DNA of 64,000 nucleotides, from positions 5,270,001 through 5,334,000 of the forward strand of contig NC_056046.1 in assembly GCF_004379255.2 (NCBI RefSeq), read 5' to 3'. The DNA comes from Salvia splendens. Taxonomy: Eukaryota > Streptophyta > Magnoliopsida > Lamiales > Lamiaceae. Every line of letters begins with the position of its first letter. Within the stretch, counting starts at the first letter, position 1. The notes beneath the pieces are model-generated. The model was not told the origin of the DNA. It searched no databases and was given only the letters and a program-made list of their open reading frames with translations. Shown in pieces: positions 19,155-30,078 of this stretch. Position numbers and translations under genes: made by a program.

Positions 19155-22100
19155 ATGTCTTCAATTATACCAATTCCTTTGCCATCCCTTCCTCCTTCAG
19201 GATCTGATGCTAATCAGACAACTAGCACACCACCCCCTGCTTCAGCTCCTCCCCCTTCATCTACTTCCTCTCCGCCACCTCCTGAGTCTGCTCCACCACC
19301 AGTTCCTTCTTCTTCTCCTCCTCCATCACCACCACAGTCCCCTTTTCCAGAAACACCACCACCTGCATTGCCTTCTGCACCACCCCCTTCGCCCCCACCA
19401 TCGCCACCTTCCCCTGTGTCTCCACCCCCATCTCCTCCTGCTGCCCCGCCTCCGGCTGAAAATTCGCCTCCCCCACCGGCAGTGCCACCATCACCGCCAC
19501 CACCATCACCACCACCACCATCGGAAAGTTCTCCTCCCAAAGAATCCCCAGTCCCTCCTGTTGCGCCTCCGCCTCCCCCACCTGCTGTTTCACCCTCTTC
19601 TCCCCCTCCACCTGCAGAGGCTGCACCTCCTACTGCTAGTCCTCCACCCTCACCGGTGGCACATTCCCCAAAGCATTCTCCTCCACCTCCTCCAACCGGT
19701 TCCCCACCTATCTCCCCAACCAGCAGTCCTCCGCCAGATGCCACTGCATCTCCTCCTCCCACCCATTCATCAACCTTTTCACCTGCTATATCTCCTTCTG
19801 CTCCACCACACAATACATCTAACAATGGAACCCACCCAGCCTCGCCACTTCCATCAATCCCTACAGAGAAACCAACGGCAGGATCAACTCAAAATAGTCC
19901 AAACATAACTGCAGATGTAACACCAAGGAATGCCGGTGGTGGTGGTCTTAGAGCTGGAGGTGCAGCAGGACTAGGCATTCTCGTGGGATTTATGGCGCTC
20001 TCTCTTGTGGTTCTGGCCGTATGGTATACCAATAAAAGAAAGAGAAGAAAGGATGAATTTAGACTCAACTATGTCATGCCATCGCCGTTTGCATCCTCCC
20101 AAAATTCAGGTAATAAGCTATGTTTTTCATTCTGGTTACATGGTATATAGGTCATGAGTTTGGGCATCTGTAATTTGCTGAATTGTTGAAGCTTCTCTCA
20201 GACATCATTATCTTTTTGGTTCTTTTGTTTTGTGAGATATAACTATGTTTTCTCCATCTATGTTGATGCAAATTATATATCTACTCACTTGCCAGGAAAA
20301 TATTTAACATGGCAAGATGTTAGGACTTCTTTAGACATGAATCTGCTTTTTCCTTTTTCATCTTTTAATATCAAGGCAGCTTAGTTCATTAATTATCAGC
20401 TCATCATTGTTAACAGTATTTTACCCGTTGATGAAAAATTAATATTTATGTTACAAATCAAGGTCAGTGTGGGCTGACCATGTTTTCCTTTTCATCTTTC
20501 TTCTTCTCTAGGCAACTAAAAATGATAAATTTGGCATTTTCAGAATCTGCCAATTATTTGCAATGATGAATTGTGATTATTTTTTTAATAATGACTGTTG
20601 ATGTACTCTCACTTTCTTCTATTTATCAGATTCGTCATTTCTCAAATCTCAGTATTCATCTCAATTGGCTGGAAGTGTTTCAGCAAACAATTATTACTCT
20701 CCCGATGGCGGTTTAAACACTTCAAGGTCATGGTTCACATATCAAGACTTATCTGAAGCTACAAATGGATTTTCAGAAGATAATATTCTGGGGGAAGGTG
20801 GTTTTGGGTGTGTTTATAAAGGAACTTTGGTGGATGGAAGGGTAGTTGCTGTTAAACAGTTAAAGGATGGTGGTGGACAAGGAGAGCGCGAATTCAGAGC
20901 GGAAGTTGAAATCATTAGCCGAATACACCATAGACATTTAGTATCACTAGTTGGTTACTGCATCTCTGAACAGCAAAGGTTGCTTGTGTATGATTATGTG
21001 CCGAACAACACCCTGCACCACCATCTGCATTGTAAGGCTAGATTTAAGTTGCTGCCTTGTTAATGTAATTTCAATTTGTGAACTGGAGTTCAGTCATTTG
21101 ACCTATAACATGGGCAGGTCATGGCACTGTAATGGATTGGGCTAGTCGAGTTAAAGCTGCAACTGGTGCAGCACGTGGACTGGCATATCTTCATGAAGAC
21201 TGTAAGCTCTAATTTAGTCACTTTTTCATCTTAATCTTTTTGCTTAGATCTGTATTGACATCTTAAAAAATATTCTAGATAAGTAGATAGTAAATCATAA
21301 ATCCAATTTCATTGATATCACTTTTGTTTTCCTCGAGTTATATCAAAACCCAAAATGTGACTATGCATTACTATAGATATAAGGACAACAAAGGTTCTCT
21401 GATGCAGTACTGAGAATGATTCAGCAGAGAATAACAATTTAGTAGTGTATATTTGACTGTTTCTGACCAGAGCAGTTGATTGTTGTCTATTCCATGTATT
21501 CAGTTCTTGTCATGTAATTTTCCCCTTGAGACTATTGTGACAAAATTATCTGAAAGTTTTCGCCTTTTTTTTTCAGGCCAACCCCGTATAATTCACAGAG
21601 ATATTAAGTCAACAAACATTCTCTTGGATAACAACTTTGTAGCCCTGGTATGCTCGTTCTTCCTATCCTATCCAACATTTCTTAGTTGCCATTTTTAATG
21701 AGCTGTAAATCTTGGTTGCAATCTTCTGAGATATTGTAGTTTATCTAGCAAAAGCAATCTACTCCATTAATATTATGTTCGTTACCCACTCATGGGCAGG
21801 TTGCGGACTTTGGGCTTGCAAAGCTAGCAATGGAACTGGAATTACATACACATGTGTCAACCCGTGTGATGGGAACCTTCGGGTAGGTCACAACTATTCT
21901 CAAAGCTGCAATTAAGAGATTATGTTTTCTCTACACATCAAGATAAAAATATACCGATCCAGTCTCCTATTGGTCAACGAACTAGTTTGTACACAGAAAC
22001 GAATTAGAATTATCATGCATTGTACATCCATCATTTATCAGATTATTTGGATGACTTGCAGATACTTGGCTCCTGAGTATGCATCAACAGGCAAACTCAC

Positions 22101-23061
22101 TGAGAAGTCTGATGTGTTTTCATTTGGTGTTGTGCTTTTGGAGCTCATTACGGGTCGTAAGCCGGTGGACGCATCTCAACCACTGGGTGATGAAAGCCTG
22201 GTTGAATGGGTAAGATCCAAACCTTGGTCATTGTTTTTCATTGAGTTTTCTTTCAGCCTCAGCATGTGTTTTTGGCCATCAGCTTTTATTACGAGGCAGA
22301 ATAAATCTAATGGATTTAAAATTAAATCAAGAAGAGACTTTGATATTGCTACTGTACTCTCTGAATGTATAAATAAGACAATGCAGAGAATTAGCTGTTT
22401 CTTTATGCTTTGGTTCGATACTATGGTCCTTCCTATTTTTTGAATTTTATCTTGCTTTTCCCTTAGCATTATAAAAAAGGGGGCTGGTGCTCTCTTAAGT
22501 TGGGTGATCTAGCCAAAACTTAGCGATACGTTCTCTCAGTCTTTGTGATGAATCAAAAAACCTTTTGTATCTATCAAGGCAGTTCAAATCTTGAAACACT
22601 GCTCTTCATACAGGCTCGGCCATTGATGACTGAAGCACTAGACAAAGAAGAATTTGGAGATCTGGTTGATGCTAAGTTAGGGGACAACTTTGTTCCAAGT
22701 GAAATGTTCAGAATGATCGAAGCAGCTGCAGCCTGTGTGCGCCATTTAGCTTCCAAAAGGCCGAAGATGAGCCAGGTGAGTTTTTCTCAAGAGCTATCAG
22801 ACTATATGCACTTCACCTTTTCGCACACTGAACGTGGCTTTTGCTTTGTGCTTCTTCGTCATAACTCTGCAGGTAGTGAGAGCTCTTGATTCAATGGAGG
22901 AGCTGGCAGATTTGAACAACGGCATGAAACCGGGCCAAAGTGGGATTTTCAATTCAAGGGAACAATCAGCCCAGATCAAGATGTTTCAGAGGATGGCCTT
23001 CGGAAGTCAAGACTACAGTTCAGAATACTTTAATAACTCTCAAAGCAGCTGGAAGAGTTGA
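19155..23061 (+). CDS. PERK: proline-rich extensin-like receptor kinase
   Basis: Eight coding exons: 19155-20109, 20630-21031, 21118-21201, 21577-21647, 21800-21882, 22062-22209, 22614-22775, 22873-23061. All introns are GT-AG and phase-consistent; the product is 697 aa, typical for PERKs. Residues 1-250 are an extensin-like Pro/Ser-rich wall-facing domain. A single membrane span (about 272-292, '[19 protein letters not shown]') is followed by the basic stop 'KRKRRK'. The kinase domain has the Gly loop GEGGFG (373-378), Lys394 (VAVK), HRD Asp489 (HRDIKSTN), DFG Asp507 and 'YLAPEYA', so it should be an active RD Ser/Thr kinase. No classical signal peptide, as is common in this family. ATG 19155 is chosen because the frame upstream has no ATG. 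PERKs are plasma-membrane proteins thought to sense wall state; the ligand is unknown here. Confidence 0.93.
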
Positions 23062-23635
23062 TCGATTTCGCTAACAATGCAGACCCTTCTCCTGGCTCGT
23101 TGCTGTGGTGCAAACGATAAGAGCTGAAGCCCCTGCGAAAGCATACGTTCTTGTACGTTTTGTGCTGTTTTTGATAGTAATTAATCGAAGCAGGCAGTTT
23201 ATCTGATGTTACCATTGAATTTATTAGATTTTGCCATTATACTTGCAGTTTGATGTTGCATTATTCACTTATTTTTCCTTTGTAAAAATTTTTGTGGGCT
23301 CATAATTCTCTCTCCTAATGCTATACGAGTATTTCTTATCAACTGTTATTTTCTTGATTTTTACCGAAAAATCTGGACTTTCTATAATATAGTAAAGTAA
23401 AATTATAATGTTAATAAATCTACATTTATAAAAGTTAACTATTTCATTCAAAATGAACCGTTGCCTCGGCAATCTACACCTATAAAATTTCGTAATCAGA
23501 TTCCCGCAACCCAATGCAATTGACATATATTCTGCTATCATTTAGCTAATCCCCATAAACCTGAATCCTAAACAATTGCAATTCTCGAATTCTCCAATCC
23601 GTATTTCTGCTTTCCCTATTGCTCCACCGCCGGCG

Positions 23636-26600
23636 ATGGAATCGCCCTTGTCTCCGGCGGATCGCCTATCCGGAGATGAGATTACCGAAGAAAATGAAAC
23701 TCTGGTTAGCGCGTCGAGTTTCAAAGTTGCTTCTTTGAATCAGCAGCATAGGCGGAGGCGCGGCAACAAGTTTGCGGCTCCGCCCTGCCGTCAGCAGTCG
23801 TTCAGCCGTGAGATCGGCCACGCTGCTGCCGAAACTTACCTTCTCACTCGCCTCAGCTTCAAGCTGCTCAGCTATCTCGGGTACCATTCTTTTTTTACTT
23901 TTAGATTGTGCTTATGCTTCCTCGTTTTATGTTTGTTGTTAATTACGCTTGTGACGAACAATCGTTTAGAAGGCAAGCAAAAGGTTGGATTTTGGATCTT
24001 AATTTAGGTACTTGTAAAAACACTTAAAAGTTACTGTATTAAGAAATAGTATTACTTTTCGACAGCAATACATGATACCAAAAGATACCAAAAAGATACT
24101 CATTTATTGATTGAGAATTATGTTTTTCATATCAGTGCAGTAATATTTATAGTCATGATAATTAGATTGTTACTTTTCTGGAAGCAGGGCTTGCCAATTT
24201 ACTGCTCTTTCCTTATAAATATTTATTCTTCTTCCACTGATCCATCTGAAGAAGGCTTGAGTTTGCCTTTTTTTTTGCATGATGGAGAGCTAGCAGCCCA
24301 CCTTATTTTTCATACTGTAACAGGTGTTGTATAGATCTGTTCATAATGATTTTTTTATTCAGGGTAGGATATCGGTGGATAACAAGACTACTAGCTCTTA
24401 CTCTTTATGCGATGTTTCTTATGCCGGGTTTTATCCAAGGTAAGCTCTAGATAGTTGTATGATTCATTCGATATGTGAAATAGGAGAAGATATTACTCTC
24501 TAGAGGACTCAAAGTTTGTCCATCCCGTTTTCCTCCACATGAATGACGCACAGTTTGGAGTTGCCTATTCATTTCACTTTTTTCATCTAGTAAAATGTAC
24601 TCCCTTTAGTCATTTAGAAAGTGGACGTCATTTGTTGATCCAATCTTATGTTAAGCTGGAGTGAAGAATATGTTTTGGTGATCCAATTTCTAGAGAGGAG
24701 TGAGAATGCTTATCTGGAAGTTTTTATTGATTCTAGATAATGATGCTGTTAGCAATTGTGGGAATAACTGAATAAGGAATCCATAGTGATGATTTGTTGT
24801 ACTCTACAAAATACAATTTTCTGCAAACCTGGGATTCATTTTTTTCCACTTAATATCCTTTTTTCAGTTTGTGTATATAATTTGTCTGTAGCTTTTATGT
24901 ATATAACCTTATCACTTGGGAGTGATGATATTTATATTTCTCTACTTTTGATACATCAATGCGCTCGGCTTCTTCTGCTTACTTAATTATTCAGCTTTGC
25001 CTTAAATTGGGTATTGGTATCCATGTCATATTCCTACAAAGGGATTCTCCATGTTCCAATGTTAGTTTTGCTATATTTAGGGAAATATTCGGAATAGTAG
25101 CTTCTGTCGTATGCATATATTTTGCTTATTCTCAATGTTCAGTTAGTTAGCTTCAATCGAGGTACTAGATGTATCCAATTTTCTTTTGCGCAGTTGCTTT
25201 TCATTATTACTTTTCAAGCAGAGTGCGTCGAAGTATTGTATATGGTGATCAGCCAAGAAATAGGTATATTTTGTCATTTCTCTTTATCTCATAATCATTT
25301 CTCCAAGCTGCATTAACTTCCATCTATGTCATTAATACAAATTGTTTTATTTTTTCAGGCTAGATTTGTATCTACCTAGAAATAGTGATGGCTTGAAGCC
25401 TGTGGTGATATTTGTGACTGGAGGGGCATGGATTATTGGGTAAGTCGAAGTTCACTTTTCATAGCTTCTCTTACTTCTTCTTGGGGTGAGGGTGGGGGAT
25501 ATGGGAGGCATAATACACTGCACTTTCTTTCTTCTGAAAAGAAGTCATCATATTGATTAAAAAGGAATGAAGAGAATTACAGATGTATCTTTATATATCC
25601 TTAATTGTTACTTTTATAAAAGGGGAGAATATCCAGAAGTGAGAATATTGTAGTACCATCCTCTTTGCAAACCTAGTATAAATGTTGCTATTTTTCAATA
25701 TTTGCACAATCCGGAGTTATTACTGGCGGCAACTCTTATGTCATGAAAGCATAAATTCACGTGTCTGTTGAGATGATATATTTTCCAGAAGATAAAATAA
25801 GAATGGTTGTATGTTGTGTCTGCACTGGCAATTTTTCTTCATCGAGTAATACCCTTCATCTTTTATCAAGAGTGTGGATGCATTTATCTTTTTTTACTCT
25901 TAAGGTGTTCATGCTGTTTTGTATTTTTGTATCTCAGCATAATATCCTCCTAACCCTTTATTCCCACTTTGTTGAGATAAAGTTTTCTGTGCATTATTAT
26001 TTTGAATTTTCATGTAACTCAAATCAGGTATAAGGCCTGGGGTGCGCTGCTGGGAATGCAATTGGCAGAAAGAGACATCATAGTGGCATGCCTTGACTAC
26101 AGGTACTTGACTTAATTTTAGTTATTAGATGTTAGTGTTGACGTTTATAATTGAGTGGATTTCCAGACATGTGGGATTTAGTTCCAAAGACCAGATTACT
26201 CGCCTGTTGGGGCAACACTTGATTAGCTTAGTTATAACTACTAATGACATGCCACTGAAAATTATGTGCGTTCGTGGAAACATGTATAGTATGTCTGAGA
26301 ATGGTGGAGCCGTCGTCTTAGACAAAGCTTGCACGTTGGCATGTTAACAATGAAGTTGTTTTCCTTGCTTCTTGATAAAAATGTGCACTCTTTAATTTTG
26401 TTTCAATTCATTTGTAGGAAAACAGACTTGTATAGACTTGTGGAGTTAAAGCTTAGTATTTAGGAACCTTGTCACATTTCTCTGACAGTTATTGTTTTCT
26501 TTAATGACTGCGTAGGTGTATCATTATTGATCTATTGCCTGATACAGTTATTGCATAAATTGGGTGCAGAAATTTTCCTCAGGGAACTATCAGTGACATG

Positions 26601-27965
26601 GTTTCTGATGTTTGTCATGGAATTGCAGTCATTTGCAACAATATTGCTGAACTCGGAGGAGATCCAAATAAGTGAGTTGTATTATTTAATACTAGTATAC
26701 AATTTTTTTAAAAATTTTGCATTTTGCCTAACCCTAACCCAATCAGTTTACTATTTGGTAGAGCACCTGAACCCAGCTTGTAAAAAGGTTTGCAATGTGC
26801 AACCCACAAATGTATTTGATGAATCGTCGTGATCTATTAAAGCCAAGATGTGGTATTTGTATTTTACAGGATTTATGTAATGGGGCAATCAGCAGGTGCA
26901 CATATATCTTCATGTGCTCTTCTGCAGCAGGCAGTAAAAGAATCCAAAGGTGAGAGCATTTCTTGGAGTGCATCCCAGATAAATGCTTATTTTGGTTTGT
27001 CAGGGGGGTAAGTTACCACAGATTCGAAGGCTTTTTTATCGATTGCATGATCATGCATTAGTGCTTGCCTAAATTACCCGACAATTATTTACAGGTACAA
27101 TTTACTCAAACTAGTTGATCATTTCCATAATCGAGGCTTGTATCAGTCTATATTCTTGAGGTGATGTCTCGTGTTTCAACGTATTGTATATTGAATTTCA
27201 ATATTTAACTAAAATTTGATCCATCTGACTGGTACTCATATTTATGATTACAGTATCATGGAAGGAGAAAAGTCATTGGAAAAATTTTCTCCTGAAAAAA
27301 TCATAGGAAACCCAAGCGCAAGTAGTGCAGTTCGTCTGCTACCACGAATCATTCTTTTCCATGGTACCTCAGATAATTCCATACCATCCGATGAAAGGTT
27401 AGTTCCCCCTTGCAGCAATAAATTCAGCTCTATCTTGTTTCTTGGCCTAATCAGTTCCTTCTCAGTTTGATCTTGAAATGACTTTTTGATTCGGAGTTCC
27501 AAAATTGGAAACCTTTACTCTGATTTTCCTTAAGCGCGATACTTGTATATGCAGCAAAATGTTTGCAGATACACTCCAAAAAGTAGGGGCACAAGCCGAA
27601 CTGATCTTGTACGAGGGGAAAACGCATACAGATTTATTCCTCCAAGTAAGTGATATGATCAATTTCAGTTTTCTTCCTCATTGATGCTGCAAAGATTGTA
27701 TGAAGCTCCCACAGTTATGAGAAGAAAAAAAGTCCACTTGATAAACAAGAGATTTAACATACTACTCATAATAGCCGAAGCAACTAAGCTCTCCAAAATG
27801 TAGGACCCTCTGCGTGGTGGTAAGGATGAGCTATTCGACTATTTGGTGCGGTTCATACATGCCGATGACAAGGAAGCTCTTGCTAGGGATGCTGCGGCTC
27901 CTCCTAGAAGACGCCGTGTACCTGAATTACTTCTTAGATTGGCCGGCCACATCAGCCCTTTTTAG
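23636..27965 (+). CDS. ICME: Isoprenylcysteine alpha-carbonyl methylesterase
   Basis: Eleven coding exons: 23636-23880, 24363-24439, 25194-25263, 25359-25439, 26028-26102, 26570-26671, 26870-27007, 27095-27160, 27254-27397, 27555-27645, 27804-27965. All are GT-AG and in phase; 416 aa. The enzyme removes the methyl ester from prenylated-protein C-termini, reversing ICMT, and in Arabidopsis modulates ABA signalling from ER/Golgi membranes. Seen: '[18 protein letters not shown]' near the N-terminus, a hydrophobic segment about 88-107, the alpha/beta-hydrolase oxyanion stretch '[14 protein letters not shown]', nucleophile Ser224 in GQSAG, then Asp325 (GTSDN) and His357 (GKTHTD) completing the triad. 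ATG 23636 gives the usual N-terminal length. ICME versus ICME-LIKE paralogue cannot be separated here. Confidence 0.93.
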
Positions 27966-29295
27966 CCCACACACCATACTTGCACTTGCAGCTGAAGATG
28001 GAAACCTCACTTCCTCAGTGTTGATCTGTTTTGATATTTGTTATACCTTGTAATTATTGGAGATACAGATCGCTACTTTTAACATGCTCATCGTAATTTG
28101 TCTTTGTTAGATGGGGAATGGATAAGGTGCTTATTTGAATTTTTTACTACTTATTGTTATACTAATTTTTACTTTAAGAGCGACATATCCATTAAGCTAT
28201 ATATATTGATTTTTATATTTCTATTATTTATGTAGGTATAATTTGTAGTAGTAATTTAATTAGGGCTTGATATATCTTTTGGACAAGTAATTTAAGAAAT
28301 TAAATATTCCCTTTATCTTCAAAAAATAGTCTTATTTTTGTCATATTGGTTCATCCTCCAAATTTAGTTCACTTCTCTTTTGGAAAAAATTTTCACCACA
28401 TTGCACAAGTCATAATGTGGGATTCACTATTCTTTAAAACTATCTGCTCTCTGTTTCTCTCATACTACATTAGTTTTGCACTAAAATTTATGTTGGTCTC
28501 AAAGTTCCATTTATAGGGACATAGTGAGTATGAAAGATAATGAAATAGGAGAGACAAAGAATGGGTTAATATAAATATAAAAATAAAGGTTTTGTCAAAA
28601 AAGAATTTTTATAAATAGTTTGGAATGACTCGAAATAGAATACGGTACAAATAACTTGGGACATATGGAGTAGTAGTATTAACTTGGGACAGATGGAGTA
28701 GTAAAATACTACTACTCCACAACATAAATGTGCGGTAATTCTTTTCTAATTGGCACATAATTGTGCCGTGATTATTTCCAATAAAAATGGTGAAAATTAA
28801 AATAAAATAAAACTGAAATAAAATAAAATTTGGTGTGTTCATAAAATAAAATTGTCAGATTGATATTTCCAAAACTGAAATGTGTCATATATCTTAAATT
28901 TTGAAAGACTAACTTTTAACTATGTTAGAAATGAAAAAAAAAAGTCATTTGGTCATAATATGATAATATAGCAATCTCTTTTACAAAGTAGACTATTTTT
29001 ACAATTAAATCCATACATAATATCACAAAGATTTGTTAGTTAAAAACATGGTATAGTTTCAAATGTCATTAAATTTTGTACTATATTTATATTTTATAGT
29101 AACACATAGTAACTAATTTAATTTAGAGACACTTTTTGGGTGATAATTCTTCAAAAAATAAGCTACAATATCAAAATAAGAAGATTAATGTCAAATAAAA
29201 AAAATATGAAAAAGAGAAATATAAATTAAATTAATATTATTTCGTACGCAACAATCTCATATAAGTGCATTGCTCAATTACACAAAAATCTTTAT
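27966..29295. other. AT-rich intergenic region with worn MITE pieces
   Basis: No gene. About 28307-28529 begins 'tattccctttatcttcaaaaaatagtc' and ends 'tttatagggacatagtgagta', like a heavily worn Stowaway. At 28640-28700 the phrase 'aacttgggaca(t/g)atggagtagta' is duplicated in tandem, another worn MITE end. The rest is featureless AT-rich DNA. Confidence 0.45.
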
Positions 29296-29696
29296 TCACT
29301 TCTTCCTCTTAATCAGCCAGTCATATTTCTTGGGAGCCAGGTCAACAAATAGCTTGTCATCAATAAAATGAATACCATCTTGTTTTACTTCAAAAGATTG
29401 ATAACTTGTGACTTGGATCTTGATCCCACCAAAAATGACAGAAAAATATGGTGGTAGGGAAAAAATTTGCACAAAAATGCCACTCGTAATCTTGGTTTGG
29501 ACTAAGATTGTGAAATCCGAGATCATCGTCTCCAGATGCACAGTGAATTCTTAACGGCGGAGAATTATGAGGCAGCCTGCTAAGGATATGGATATGATGC
29601 TTTTGTGTGCCGAAGCATCCATCCACATTCCACATACACAAACTCCCTCACCAAGCAGATTTCTTGAAAAATTATTAGCAGCAAAATTTTCTTCAT
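29296..29696 (-). pseudogene. S1 self-incompatibility-homologue (SPH) gene, frame-broken
   Basis: Minus strand. A signal-peptide-like start (ATG at 29696; 'MKKILLLIIFQEICL') is in one frame. The S1-domain core is in a second frame ('HHIHILSRLPHNSPPLRIHC', 'SGDDDLGFHNLSP', 'FFCHFWWDQDPSH'). The C-terminal part ('YQSFEVKQDGIHFIDDKLF' to 'YDWLIKRKK', stop at 29296) is in a third. Joined, they match the small secreted Cys-containing SPH family, related to poppy S-determinants but mostly of unknown function. The second break, near 29398-29403, is consistent with one extra base. Two frame breaks in ~400 bp argue for a pseudogene, unless the assembly has errors. It is divergent to the GEX3-like locus. 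Confidence 0.75.
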
Positions 29697-30078
29697 TCTT
29701 GATTTTTTGTTGTTGTTGTTGTTTATTGATTGTTGAAGACATTGCATTTATAGTTTTTTTTTGTGGTTTTGTATTGTTTAATATGGCATCAATTGCTCGA
29801 TTGGAATTTCGAATTAAAGTGACTTAATTTTCGGATTGAATGTTGTAAATTCAATGGAATTTATCTCAATTTAATACTGTAAATTAAAGAGTTGAAAAGG
29901 CGCTGAAATTGAATTGAATCTAATTAATTTTAATTTAATTTTATTTAATTTAATTTTATTTTATTTTATTTTCCCGCCTTCAACAAAGCGGTTAATTAAC
30001 CGCTTCCTTCCGGTTCATACTTGCTCGTTTTTGCAGCCATAATTAAGTTGTATTTTTAAGAAATCCTATTTCTAAACT

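Noticed and set aside
19214..19825. Long Gly-rich minus-strand ORF (203 aa) opposite the PERK first exon
   Set aside because: It is the mirror of a CCN proline-codon repeat tract; composition alone keeps it open. The plus-strand frame joins a kinase gene in phase.
24480..24700. Possible MITE in ICME intron 2 ('gtactccctttagtcatttagaaagtgg')
   Set aside because: Only one end-like motif; no matching inverted terminus or TA pair found.
26728..26745. CCTAACCCTAACCC telomere-like motif
   Set aside because: Only two units inside an intron; not an interstitial telomere array.
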